Origin: Centroberyx gerrardi
Taxonomy: Eukaryota; Chordata; Actinopteri; Beryciformes; Berycidae
Direction of reading: 5' to 3'
Length of the DNA stretch: 64,000 nucleotides
NCBI RefSeq assembly: GCF_048128805.1
Contig: NC_136005.1
Coordinates: 18,316,260 to 18,380,259, forward strand
The position numbers and the translations under genes were made by a program. Below are positions 26,601 through 39,482 of this stretch, piece after piece. The notes below the pieces were generated by a model. The model was not told the origin of the DNA, ran no database searches, and worked only from the letters and a program-made list of their open reading frames with translations. The number at the start of each line of letters is the position of its first letter. Position 1 is the first letter of the stretch.

Positions 26601-29600
26601 ATTAGAGGACCCACGAGTAAAACTATCCTAAGTATAGCCATGCTTTATTTTGCCTGCCGCACATAATTGAGCAATTGTTGAACACACAATCAGCTGCAAT
26701 AGCAACGTCCTTCAAAACAGAGTGATGGCATCAAAATTAGTTATTGAATCTGTTCACTGTGTTAAATGTAAGTTTTCATTCATTGTCATATTTTCATGAC
26801 CTCATTCAAATGAATGGGAAGTAAAAATCTGAATGCGAGAAACTCATCCCAGCTGCATCTAATCTTGGTGAGTAGTTTATATTCTGGTTTTCATGGCGGT
26901 CAAGAGTCAAATAACCCCATGTTAAAACTAAGTGGAAAATTGCTTTAAGCCGTCTCACTGTGTCTCTTGATAAAATAAAAAAATTCCAAGGGGAGGACTG
27001 CCTGCTCTCCCACTAGGATGGCAGTGATTAAAAAAAGTTAGTGAATTTTTAGTGAGAAACAAGCTCTTGTATAAGAATCAGGGTAAAAGTTGTTCGGTGA
27101 AAACTAAGATTGTTTTGGAATTAGAAAATAGCAGCCATAAAGGTTCGCTGCACATTCAGTTATGAACGTTTTTATGAGTTGTTCATTTAGGCCAGGGGAG
27201 GGCTTGGCTATATTTTTTCCTAATGAGCCTCCATGACACACTGACTCTGATATGTTATAGGTATTTGCTATGATTACTTGGAAACAGAAAATCCAAAATA
27301 CTGCTTGGGTGCTCAGGTTTACCTTTTTACCATTTACACTGGTGTGGAATTTATACCTGACCAAGATAGCTGCCTTTTTCTCAAGATATGGAATTCAGAC
27401 ATACCATTACATGTCCTCTATTGTTATATGGTTTACCTTTATGACCAGAACTCATTGCCTACTAATCTGGTTGCAACTAGTTCAAAGCAAACATTCAAAT
27501 CTTTTCAGCACTTTATTGCCGATTTATGATTTTAGTATTCTTATCTTATCTAAGTACTGCCGTTACTGCTCCAGTCTCCCTCTTTTAAATTCAAAGTAAA
27601 TTAGTGACGCAATTTTACTGTTGGCCTATTTTTAGGGGAGGAGTTTATGATGATTAGCATTTCGAATGCATTAAAAGCCTATGTGATCAAGAGGGGTTAC
27701 ATCTTACATCTTACTGTACTGTCTCACTATTTGAATCTGTCGACACAATATTTACCTTCGGGCTGAAGTGACTCCTTTAGTCTGAGCCAAGAATAGTAAT
27801 CCAGCCTGAAGGGCTCAGTCAATTGAGCACAAACTGGGATTGTCAATCAGTTCAAAGGCCAGTTGTAGCAAAAGCTTGCTTTGATTTACCTTGAGGTTCA
27901 ATTCCGAGGAGAGCTTGTGCTGTCTAGGATGTACAGCCAATCACAAAGGTGACTGAAATCGTGACTGAAATTGCGCTCGGTCATGACTGGAATAGAGAAG
28001 CATCTGTTGCCAGGCACCCAGAATAGGATCTCCTAGCAACAGTACCAGCTGCTTTTGGGAGCTGTAGTGCGTGTGCCTGTCCTAGGCAGGCAGTCGGGTG
28101 CTGCCTGGGAGGGCAGAGAGGACACAAGAGGGGGGGTGGGCGGGTAACTTAGGCCTAACACACAGATAACTGGAGTGTGACCGAATGCTTACGCGGTTGA
28201 GAGAGAAATTGACGGATTGATAGAGCACCAGGTGTAGCACCTGTTCTGGTTAATATAGAAACTGTAAATTATGATGTACACACAGCAGCATGTAGGAATA
28301 ATGTAAAATTTAGACAACTTGATATCCTGAAAGATATGCAGGCTACATTTTATCAGGATGTCAGACTGAGAGTATGAAGCTGGCACCCTCTTTCAGTTTT
28401 GCGTGTCTGCAACAGTCTAACCTTGACTCCCTGTACAGGAATAATGTCTCCTCTCCTCCAATAGCACAGCCATCTGTAAGGCAATCTCCCTGTATTTTGT
28501 CCATCCACAGGAGACACTACAGCCTAGGAAGGTTTCAGCATAAGATAGCATTCATAATGTCTGAATAAGCATTATAATGGCTTCGTACCAACTACATAGC
28601 ACAATCATTAATACTAATTCATGCAGCAAGTCCGTTTTTTATTAAGTGTTCATGTGTTATCTGTCTTTTGTGCCATATTGTCATGAAGTTGTTTTTATCA
28701 CTCATCTTTCCAGGTGCTCATTTCCTTCTCTGAACATTGGTCAAAGGGTTTCTTCATCTAATCAAATACAATTAGCTGAAAATCTTCAGTATCTAAACAC
28801 ACCAAAATGGAATAACATCTATATATATAAAAGCTCTATACCTCAGGTCCAGCTTGTAATGTAATTACATTAATTACCATTCTGATGCCAATCAGTTTGC
28901 ACAATCAAGTGATAGTTAATGGATCATGTTTAATAAATACATTGTTAAGTTCCTGACTTATATCTTTCTTAAAGGGGGCATCTCACTTTAGGCACAACAT
29001 ATTTTTATATTAAGATATACCATTTTGGTGCATTTGGTCCATTTTTCATACATTTGTGTTGTATCACCCACTGTGTTATACACTTTGATATTGTCCATTG
29101 TTAATTTCCCTCCAAACTCAAGACAGTTTTGTTCATTTCCACTGGGTCAAAAATACTGAAAAGGTTGATACTGTCTCAGGGTCAGAATGCCATCTATGAT
29201 GCCAACACATAGATAGGACTTTATGACTGATAGGCCTTTATGTGTACCTTCAGACTCAGTTCATAAATAAACTGAGTGTGGATGTTAGTGCATTCATGAG
29301 AAATAAATACAATTAATACCCAAATATCATTCCTTACATTCCTTTACTATGTTTGATGTGTACAGCCCAAATGCTGCCATTTTGCTACTGAACTAGTGAT
29401 CTAAACAGTTTCACTTTAGTTAACTGTGACTGACTGCTATTCCAAGGTCAATTTGGTTGTGATTAAAGGGTTAAAGGTTCTTATTACCAATAGTCTTAAA
29501 GACTTGTCAATCTGTGTCAACCAGGTCAATGTGGTTTTAAGGAAATTGTTGTATTGTCATGCTCCCAGTCTAGCTTGCAGAAATTAACTACTTTGATGTG

Positions 29601-32600
29601 TTCACAGGCCTGACTGGCAAGATCCTGAACTCAATATCTGCAGCTGGATTTGAAATCTCAGCCCTTCAGATGGTAAGAGATTAACAAATAATTCATGAAT
29701 CCCCCTCTCCTCATGCTTTGGCATGGTGGAAACTGTGTCATACCTTTTTAGGTAATGGATTGCTATGGTGAAAATGGACCTTTCCCATCCTACCTCTCAT
29801 ATGCCCATGCAAATTAGCTTTACTCTGTAACTAAAGGGCATACTGTATTGGCTTCTCTGATCTAACCTGACCTCATAATCGAACTCAGCATCACTGCTGC
29901 CAACAGTGACCTTTCACAATAGTGAATGTGTCTGTCCTGGCACTGGTAGTGGAGTGGCACAATATGTCCATTCATTTTGCCACATCGGATGTGATGCACA
30001 TTGTGGGCCCTAGGACAAAATAAATCAATCACAGTTTGTCACTGTGACCACATGCAGTGCATGTTATGTGTTTAATAAGGGATACAATTACTGCATATCA
30101 GCAATCCCCAGTGTGCTTTGGTTCTAAAGATGTGATTTTTCATGTTCCTGATGTTCTTAATAAATTGGGTAATACATTTTCATGGGCATTTTGTATAAAC
30201 AAAGTATATAAAGATAAGGCCATTTGTGATGATTGAGCTGTTGTCGCAAATCTAAGCACAGATGCATACACTGAGATGAAATGTTCTTTTGATTAAAGCG
30301 CTCTCCCTTCATTGTGTCCTCTTTTGTTATTTCAGAATTCATTTCCAGAAGGGCAATCTCCATATTCCCTTATTTAATTTTGAATTGCTCATTTTTTATG
30401 CTTGTTGTTCTTGATTGCTATTTTGTTTCCACAGTTCAATATGGACCGGGCCAATGCAGAAGAATTCTATGAAGTTTACAAAGGGGTTGTAACAGAGTAC
30501 CCTGTGAGTATGAACGCTACATTATTATGGCATCATGAAAAGTATCTCCGCTGTACTGCACTGCACTTGTGTCACTTTATTGTTAATCAAAGTACAAGTT
30601 TTGGCCAGTCATTGATAGAATCAATACATTTATGTTTTATAAGTATCTTTTACAGGAGTGAGGAAAGATGTCACTGATCATGTAAATAGCCAAAGGTTAT
30701 GAGAGAAATGGACCTGCCATGAACATAAACTCATAACCATTAAAATAACACTTCCCTCTCCTAGAAGTATATAAGTGAAGGACTGTCCATGACCCAGGTA
30801 TTGTTTTATAGTGGCAGTAACTGGCTTGCAAAAGAGCCATCTGAATAGCATGTCTCCTCAGGAAGAGTGTCAGGGGAAAATGTGCAATCTGTATGCATGG
30901 CTTGTGATGAGTTTATCCTGTCCTTTTGAGAGGTGTCATAAATTTCTGAGTCGATGTAGTAAGTGTGCCTGCTTACATTTGCAGCTAAAACACACAAAAA
31001 CTGAGTTTGTTCGAGGCTGCACAGATGTCTTGATAAACTGCTGAAACAGCCTGAGGAAGGGGAAATATGACCTCGACATATTAGGTCTAATCTTTTGTGG
31101 GTGGATGATTTATTTAATTGAGTTTATGTCCATTGTTTATCTGGATTGAATGTATATTGTAGGCCTGTTGGGTATTTTTGCCATTTCTCTCTGTGCATTA
31201 ATTATCCATTTGCAATGCCTCAATCTTTAAGATTTATAGAATGATTCTTAGGCCTCGAAGCAAAATTCTTACGAGCTTTCAAACTCAAGTTTGTCCAGTT
31301 GCTTATTTGTGCAGTGTTCAAGGTCCTACACCACTGTTTTTTTTGTGAGCTGCTGATACACATATCTGTCTTTAGATTACTACAGATGCCGCAGTCAGTA
31401 TTATGTGAAACAGCTTTAACTCTATCCCTGCTCCTTCCCCTGCAGAGCATGGTGACTGAGCTGTGTTCTGGACCCTGCATGGCCCTAGAGATCTGTGGCA
31501 CCGACACACCAAAGACATTCCGGGAATTCTGTGGGCCAGCTGATCCAGTGAGTCAATGCTTATTGTGAGAAATTACTGTCCATTTCCTCATCATTTTCTA
31601 GATTAGTAGATTGTTCAACAAGTAAAATTTGATATACAATGAAAGTCAATACATCTCCTACAAATTGTCAAAACATATTTTTGGAGACGCCCCTCAAGAA
31701 TGGAGTGTTCTAGGTATTTGGTGTTTGTGAAAGACAGAGGTAACAGAAAACACTCTCAGAAAATGACATTTCTGGTGTACCATATTAACAAATGGTTATT
31801 TTTGGCTGGGCCAGCACGTGGCAATAGCCACAGCTGGCGACAGGTCCAAGAGTTAGTTCCGGCTGAGTTAGACAAGTTCAACAAGGTTAACAAAATGCGG
31901 ACCATATTGAAATGGGCATGTGCCAGCCAGGGCCTGTGATGCCTTCAGGTGCGACTCATTCAGTGGAGGCGTTTGTCTCTGGCTTGCTGCCTGAAATGGG
32001 GAGGGTCTTATGGCTATGTTAGATTAGCAGAAACAGATATTCGGGTGTTTGTTCTGTTTGCATAGTTTTGACTACCACATTGATATTGTCAATAATGCTG
32101 ACATTGCATAATATTAATAGTCACTTTGTCAGTGAAAAGCGGTAAACCATATTAATATGGTCTTTTATCAGATAGTTTGTTAGTGGAGCTTGCTAGCTTT
32201 AGCTAGCATTGAGAAATCTGAGGTAGAGCGGAAGTATAACTTCTGATATCTTTGGTCGCGATTTCGATTCTAAAAAAGAAAAAAATTAAAAAACGGAGGC
32301 CATCTCTGTGGCTACATCGGCATGTAATTCCTGTGTTATTGCGCTGTGTAGCAGTCTCGTTTTTTGTTGGGGGACTTTCCAAAGATTAAATTCTTCAGTT
32401 TCTGAACGCTGGAAGGCAGAGGTGGTGCAGCCAATCCTGCGGGTGCTGCTTCTGTCATGCTACACTGCACCACTTGCATCACTTCTGTGGGTGAGGCAGG
32501 CTGTGTCAGAACAGCAACTAGCCCACAGTTATCATATTTTGTCAGTATTACTTGTAAGCATCAGAAATAACACGATCATTTCATGAAACTGTTGATTTTG

Positions 32601-35600
32601 TTGTTGCGTTTAGTGCAAGAGACTGCTCAGTGCACATGATTCAAGTTAGTGACACCTGAGCTGATAACAGTATTTTTGAACTGCAAGAGTTTCACAAAAG
32701 GTTGAACCAATTTCCCCTTGAAATAGTTTTATTCAAATTAGATTTTGAGAAAAAGTGGCATCTTTTTTTTTTTTTATATATATATATATGCCATTACCAG
32801 TGACAGCCCAATAATGGTGTGGGTGTCAGTGTGTGTGTGCTCGTGTGTGCCGGCGTGTGAGTGCGCGCACATGCATGCATGCGTGTGTTTCTGGACACTG
32901 TGGAATCAGTGCTGCAGGGCTATGCTGGTGCGTGATGTGAAATCTAATGATATGACGCTGTGCCTCCAATCACTGTTTGGTTACCATAATAATGAGGAAC
33001 TACACATCTGCACAATTTCCCTACAAATCTAGCCATTATCCATGACTCAACTTTGTATCCTGTTGAATTTGGTAATGATGGCAGTTACTCTGTCTTGCCA
33101 CCTTAAAATGTCCTAAGTTCAAAGTGTGTGTGTGTGTGTGTTTGTGTGTTATCATTTTGTATCTTCAGTTTATGATTTTTTTTTTTTTAATTGAACATTT
33201 ATTTATTGTTTAATGTACATTCTGTGCTGAGCTTTCAATCCTGCAGGTCACACTGTCAAAACGTTACTGTGACTAAAGATACAATGTCACCACAGAGCTG
33301 GAAGATAAGTGTTACGACTAATTGGCTAATATTTTCCAGGTCACGTGACACTATACACCACAGCTCAATGATTGCCTTATGGTGTCAAAATAAGTAGGCC
33401 TATTCTTCAATCCCAATAGGACATGCCTTGATTAAAGTTGTCCATGCTGGGAAATATTTCTTGCTTGCAATAATAGACTGCACAATAAGAGTCTTAGTCT
33501 AACAAGCCTTGTAAAAATGTATTTGGCATGTGGAGGATGATAAGCCTATACATTTGATGGCTGAAATTACAACTTTTACACAACTTTATTATAGCTAGCT
33601 ATTATATAGCTCAGTCTGTTGCAAAAAGACTAATCCTTTTATCACCATCTTTTGTTTGCAACCTCCTGTTTCTGTTAAGGACTCTGTGAGCTTGTTATTG
33701 ATGTTTTCTGTACAATGCAGCCAGTAGGTTACCTCCTTAAGGTCCTGATTGGCTTCAGAGTTTACTGACGTAACAGTGAGGGCAAGCTGTTTTGTCACTG
33801 TGTGACCTTAAACTAACCTCAGTATTGTCTGACAAATAACCCTACACATTACCTGCCCTGCTCCTCAGGGGAGTTCAACCATTTGATACATGAGATTAGG
33901 AGAGGAAAGTGGAAAGTCACAGGAGCACAGTGACAGTGACATCCCAGAGAAGAAATGATGTAGAACAGATCTTGCTGGTGTAAGCTAGCTGATGAGGTTA
34001 CCAACAGGGTACTTATGTGTGTGAGTGGGTGTGTGTGTGTGTGTGTGGCTTGATGTGACATGTTCACAAAAATATATCAAGTGCCAAAGTACAGGCATGT
34101 TCTCTTTTCAAATGCAGTGTGTCAAGACATTCCAGGCTTCATTATCAGGATGATGGACTGGGCTAGACAAACACTGATATGTCCAGTATCACTTATATTG
34201 TAACACCGGGCTGTGTGAAGAGGCTAGAGTTTCTATTAATAGTTAAGGGTCGGTTGTTTGTGGTAACAATAGGCTATTGATTAATGTCAGGTCATTAAAG
34301 ACTGATCTATAAATGCCACAGGTCTTGTGTGGATAAACACATGACCTGTAGAGTTGAATGGATGGACTGATGGACTCTGAACCCACTTTTATCATATAAG
34401 AACTGATTTAGAGTTGATGGCAGACAGGATCAATTTTATTACAGTTGCCTGTTACAGAAGAGAGCAGAAACATCAAATGTACACTGTGAATGTTTGTATT
34501 CACCAGCCTGTAACTAGGTGTCAGATGTCTTTCCAAAAAGGATCCTAGTGCATCCACACCTCCACACCCGCGGCTGCCTTGCATTGCTCTCACTCAGTCA
34601 CGAGATTGTGCTCTGTCTTGTGATGCGTCCTGATATCAGAGTGGACAGACACAGCAGTCTTCTGTTAGCCACTCTCACCCAGCCTGCATACTCTACACCC
34701 TTTTCTCTTTTGTTCTTGGGGTCTGGAGTCTCTTGGCCTCTCAATATACACTTTCCATTTAAATCAACAGCTTGGTTAAGCATCAATCCAACAGCTATAC
34801 ATAAGTAGTTCACTGTGATCACACCATGCAGTGTGGCCTCACATTGTCATAGACTATAATAAAGCACCTGACTAACTGTGACTGTAACTGTGACTCTGTC
34901 TCCTAGCTTGTATGAGATCATCAAACAGGCATCAAACAGATACAAAGCTATTAGCCTTCCATCTTGTATGTTAAAAATATGCTTCACCTATTGATTTTCA
35001 TCGGTGTAATGCTTTTGTGGAAAAGATAGTAGGCGTCCCTGGTGGCTACTGTGCTGCATTTAGCGCACCACATTACCCTCACTCCCTTTTTGTTTTTAAG
35101 GACATTTCATGAACAGCTTATCTGTGGATGACCTGTAACAGATACATCTGGGTAGGACAAAGATGTCTTAGTATGATACCTGACAGGCACCTTAAATATA
35201 ACACTAGAAATTAGGCAAGGACGAGCAGTGCTAACAGTGATAGGAATGGATCACGATTCTTCCTGTGAGTATGGAAATGTTCTGTGAGATAAAAGGCTAG
35301 TTGTCCCTGTCTGTTTAGCCGGTGTGACATCTGTGTCATCAGTATTGATGCCCTGTGAATCATTTGTACAGCGCATGGAATGAGTTTTTTGCCTGATGTC
35401 ACTCAGAGGGCAGACACACCAATCGACTAACACCAATACTTTGAAAATGTGAATTTAATAGCGTAAGAAGTGTTTTCTCTCTGAATTTTTCAATTTATCA
35501 CATGCTAGGATTCCAGAACCAGTGAATCACGATGCCCATCAAAGGTTGAATAGTCGCCCACACAGTATTTCTGAATACATTTTGAAGACACCTGTCATCA

Positions 35601-38304
35601 CTAGAGATATGCATGCCATTCTGTTATGCTGTCAACTTGTTCAAATCATACATCCTGTTTTCTTATTCGTGAAAGGCAGAGGTAAGTGAGAAAACACAAT
35701 TTCTGTAGTTTTAATCACATGGGAACGCTAACCAGCCCGATTATTTTCACCAAGCATCAGTTACACAGTGACAAATAGTTTTTAGAATGTCTCCAACTGC
35801 GGTGTCTCCAATTTTTGTTTACATTTTTCAAAGTTACCCGTCCACTTTCATTATGCATTTCCCACAGGTGACTAGAATAGGGGTAGCAGATTCATTGGAT
35901 ATAGCATAGACTTGTAGCTACCAGGCCACTCTGTCATGGCTTGTCTTTTCCACAAAAGCCAGCAGACCTTATGTGAGCATCAGTCCAGCACACTATGGGA
36001 CTCATTAAAATCAAATTAAGCTCTCTAACAGCAGGTCACTCATGGGTAACTAATGTAATTACAGAGAGCAGACTTTGGCTAAGAATTCTTTCATTGCTAA
36101 TTTCCCTTTTTGCCATCTTTGGCTCTGGCTTCATATAGAGTGGGGCATGTAAACAACAGGCTACTGCCTCGTCAAGGTCACTGTACAGACGAGCTAGTTA
36201 TGCACAGGATATAGCTACTTTCCTGAGACACAAACCCAAGTCTTACCTACTCATCCTGTTTATTGTGTAACTGAACTACCAGTGTGGCTTGTTTTTTCTT
36301 ATTTATTCCTTTCACAGTCAGTTTTGTGCTATAGTGTGCAACAAATTTAACTAAGGGACTCATTTTCCCCAGGGGTTTGTTTTCAAAGAAAGTTAATAGC
36401 TTCGAGAAGAAGGCTAGGCTAGTTTATGACCTTGAAACCCGTTCCTGTCTTTTGTGTGAACACTCAAACCACTGGAGCGTAACGAACTTGTCATAGGAAG
36501 TGGTTTCCCCTCTTTAAGACGGAGTCAAATTCTTTGCTCTACAAAACAAACCTTTGGTGGTGTTATGGGAATGACTTTGTGCCTTGTTCTTGTTATTTTG
36601 ATTCATCTGTAATGAAGAGAAAGAGGGAACATTGCAGTTACAATGTAGGTCTTAGTTTGAAATGTCTGGTCATGATTTGCTCTAATGATGGAACATGAAG
36701 TTACTTGTAATTTAGGCATGGGCTATATTCACTCGACATTACTGAACTAACTATTGGCCTACCCCAGAATGATATGGAGCTTGGAAAATTGGAGCTGCTT
36801 AACAGTCTCTAAGATAAAACATGTTTGCACAGGATCTTTTTTTTTTGCAAACAGACCTCTAAAAAGCCTTATCATGTGCTCACGCCAGTGTAGGTTTGAG
36901 TATTGTATGCTGGATAGTTTGTACTTTCCATTATCTTCCATAGAGATGATAGTTTTCTTTCTAAAGTGATTATTTACATTACGGTCCCTCCCCAACAGTG
37001 GACCCTGTGGGAGTATTGCATTTCCTTGAGGCAGAGATTAGCAGAGGGCAGACGAGCCAGACTGTGACCTTGGGAGAGCCTGAGGTTGAAATGAAATGGA
37101 CAAATGCTCTTGATATAGTTGGTACCTGAAATCACTGCCTTTTAGAATTGGACTAAAAGTATGGTGAACACTGACAAAAATCTTTAAATTAAGTCAAGAA
37201 ATGTGGAATTTCGAACTGGAAATTGTGTAGGAATCCTAGCAGAATGGAAGAAGACATATCAATAGCTCTTGCAATATTAGTCCAAGGAACTGAGACTATG
37301 CTATACTTAATATATCTATGCTGATTTGCAGCGTGTTTCTTCTGTGTTTTCTCACTTCCGCTGCGTCACCACCACATGTCCAGCTTGTGTGCTATTGAGT
37401 TGAATGCTAATAGGATGACAGATGCTGTATCAGTGAAAAAAAATCAAAATCACTGTTTTGGTGCATTATCAGTGAAAACAAATGTTTTCATTCAACAGGA
37501 AATTGCACAGCATCTCCGTCCAACCACGTTGCGAGCTCTCTATGGTAAAGACAAAGTGCAAAATGCCATCCACTGTACAGACCTCCCTGAAGACGGAGTT
37601 TTGGAGGTAGGTGGTATTTCATTGACCCATGCACATTCATTCTTGACAAGAACTGTAGAATACACCCACATTAATCATCTGTGTAATTCTTCAGATCCTA
37701 GGAATAGGGGGTTCATTGGTTGTGTTTCCGTCCTTGCACAAATAACTGTTACATTTAGCCAAGAACAAAAAGTTAACTGAGTGAAGTTTTGTGTTCTAAA
37801 ACAAGTCTCATGACTCCACTCTGTGGGCTGGGGCAACCTTAGATCACACTGGTTTTGAGGAGAAAAAGAATGGCAGAGGAATTTGAAACAAAACCATTGT
37901 TTTGTCGGGAGTGGGTCTGACCCGTTGGGCGTCATTGTTCAGGCAAGCTCCTGATCTGTGGAGTGGACAAATGACTCCTTGTTAACCATTAGCCTGACTG
38001 GCTGAGCTGCCATTTTCCCAAGGGTAGTGCACAGAAGCCAAGAAAGGAGCTTTCACTCTGCTTCCATAACCCAACCTGACTATTCTGATATCAAGGGAAA
38101 ACAACTGGCTGTCTGACACTTTCATGTTAAGTTTAATACATACCTGATTAAGTTTATAGTATTCTGAATGTATTAACATATAACTATAAAGTATAGCCCT
38201 CTATGGTGGGAATTTCTACAATACTAAATCCTATTTTCAAAGGTAATAAATACTCAATTTTCCTTTCACAGGTGCAGTATTTCTTCAAGATACTGGATGG
38301 GTAA
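20203..38304 (+). CDS. nme7: NME7, nucleoside diphosphate kinase family member 7
   Basis: Twelve coding exons: 20203-20205, 21902-22003, 22184-22350, 23258-23368, 24989-25039, 25259-25466, 25570-25675, 29608-29672, 30435-30503, 31446-31547, 37499-37606, 38272-38304 (stop TAA). They give 374 residues; the human protein has 376. The first coding exon supplies only the ATG. Residues about 3-91 form the DM10 domain (RRYQLFFYP, DLFVGNRVNVFSRQL, YGDQYT). NDPK domain A begins at TLAMIKPDA and has NVGHGPDS with the catalytic His. NDPK domain B begins at CCIIKPHAVSEG and has NAIHCTDLPEDG, ending QYFFKILDG. Known role: a gamma-tubulin ring complex component at centrosomes and a microtubule inner protein of motile cilia; domain A carries the kinase/autophosphorylation activity. 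It is tail-to-tail with atp1b1, as in human. Confidence 0.96.
21180..21330 (+). mobile_element. Teleost SINE fragment in nme7 intron 1
   Basis: A tRNA-like end (cagtttcaagcccttgtga, B-box-like) is followed by the shared block gtgtccttgagaaagacac (about 21269-21287) and a cccagcagctcc block. This is the central domain of the same SINE type seen at 2170 and 49431. Confidence 0.55.
21660..21765 (+). mobile_element. L2-like LINE/SINE 3' tail
   Basis: The block gtgaatccctttgagactg (about 21690) with the following agggctatacaaatac resembles the 3' tail shared by teleost L2-type LINEs and the SINEs that borrow it. It ends in a short cttgact repeat. Confidence 0.45.
23369..24988 (+). other. nme7: nme7 intron between the start of domain A and its next exon
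   Basis: About 1.6 kb. It holds an (AT)n run at 23919-23935 and a weak tRNA-like SINE head at about 24045-24130 (ttagctcagttgc). At 24805-24860 an aactgccctaatacttttg block resembles a Tc1-like element end. Nothing else is recognised. Confidence 0.5.
25676..29607 (+). other. nme7: nme7 intron, 3.9 kb
   Basis: No exon is needed here: the flanking exons (25570-25675, 29608-29672) join in phase. A possible tRNA-like SINE head lies at about 27806-27870 (gggctcagtcaattgag, then cagttcaaaggcc). A G-rich stretch with a GC box lies at about 28125-28143. Otherwise it is plain AT-rich sequence. Confidence 0.5.
31548..37498 (+). other. nme7: nme7 intron, 6 kb
   Basis: The largest nme7 intron. It contains T-run/(TA)n at 32763-32789, an alternating purine-pyrimidine block at 32820-32888 and (GT)n tracts at 33126-33150 and 34016-34047. 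A possible decayed SINE head lies near 35031-35090. The open frames at 31700-31939 and 32308-32586 show no family resemblance. Confidence 0.5.
32820..32888. repeat. GT/GC-rich alternating purine-pyrimidine tract
   Basis: Runs such as gtgtgtgtgctcgtgtgtgc and gtgcgcgcacatgcatgcat alternate purine and pyrimidine for tens of bases, a Z-DNA-prone pattern. Confidence 0.7.
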
Positions 38305-38310
38305 CAATTA

Positions 38311-38399
38311 AATAAACAAATGTTTCACCATGTATTCAAAGACTTCACAACCGGCTTGTTTTTCTGTTTATTGTTTCAGCCTTATCCAGATTAAATAAA
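38311..38399 (+). terminator. nme7: nme7 poly(A) signals
   Basis: AATAAA occurs at 38311-38316 (seven bases after the stop) and again at 38394-38399. The second is the likelier one, giving a 3'UTR of about 110 bases. Confidence 0.65.
38367..38372 (-). terminator. atp1b1: Possible distal poly(A) signal of atp1b1
   Basis: TTTATT on the plus strand, i.e. AATAAA for the minus-strand gene, 1.1 kb after its stop. Use of this site would make the atp1b1 3'UTR overlap the last bases of nme7. Nearer candidates lie at 39393-39398 and 39407-39412. Confidence 0.35.
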
Positions 38400-39482
38400 G
38401 TGACAAGAGTAGATGGACTCCTGACAAGTGTTTTGATCTTCAACATTGAACTAAGCACTTTCACACCAACTAAACATCTTATTACACGGGGTACTGCATT
38501 GCTTCTGATATTCTAACTTTTGACCAGCGACTTTGGTATTGGATTCATACATTACACTTTTTCCTGTGAAAAAAAAAAAATGTACAACTGCATAAATATA
38601 AAATTCTTCCACCATGAAAATGGCTAAAACATTCAATAGAAAGTTACACCACATCATGTGATGTCTCCAGCAAAACAGATTTTAAAAGCACTGAGTTGCC
38701 ACTGTTTCCATGGAGGTGACAGTCTTCCAGGCTGGACCCACAAAGCTCTACACTCTGAATTAAGAATGAACAGAAGTATGGATATCAAACAGAAAAGTCG
38801 TTAAACCATGTCCCACAGCTAAGGTGAACAATAAAGAAAAAGTGTACAAATGTATCCTTCCACAATCAACTTAAACAACTTAGTAAAGAAAAACAAAAAG
38901 AAGATTCCATGGAGCGCAGTCATTTACTCATACATGGGCCTTAATGGTTCAGAGTACCATGCCAGTATTTCAGTTAGTAAGAGCACATTAACACACATCC
39001 ACACACTCACATTAACTAACACTTGCACGCAGAAACGAGTACACACACACACACCTTGGACCACTAAAGCTGACTGACATGAGACGACAGAGATTACAAC
39101 ATGACTAGACTACAGCACTGGACACTCCAAAAATATATAGAAACCACATTAGGAAGAAATACTTTGGGGACAGAAACACAGCTCGCTACACATCAGTAGT
39201 GGAATTGCAATTTACAGTAATAAATGAACATGTCCCATGGCTCAAGGAATATTTTCATTTACAGAATAAATATTGGCTATTGCTACTCTTGTATTTTACA
39301 TTCTAAACCTCGACAAACACAGAAAAGCTAGTGTAAAGCACACAGATTAAGTGTAGGTCCTGTATATTATGAATGTTCCAAGACTAGTCGTGTTTATTTG
39401 TACTCTTTTATTTTCTCTAAATTAATTTGTTTTTTTTAAATGGGGGGGGGGGGGTAGAGGAAAGTGCTCATCACAGCTGAGG
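38400..39482 (-). other. atp1b1: Probable atp1b1 3'UTR
   Basis: No coding exon is seen between nme7 and atp1b1. The stretch holds a 13-G run at 39442-39454 and a short CA tract near 39041-39053. Confidence 0.5.

Noticed and set aside
31700..31939. 79-codon frame in the large nme7 intron
   Set aside because: Not needed for nme7, whose flanking exons join in phase; no family resemblance.
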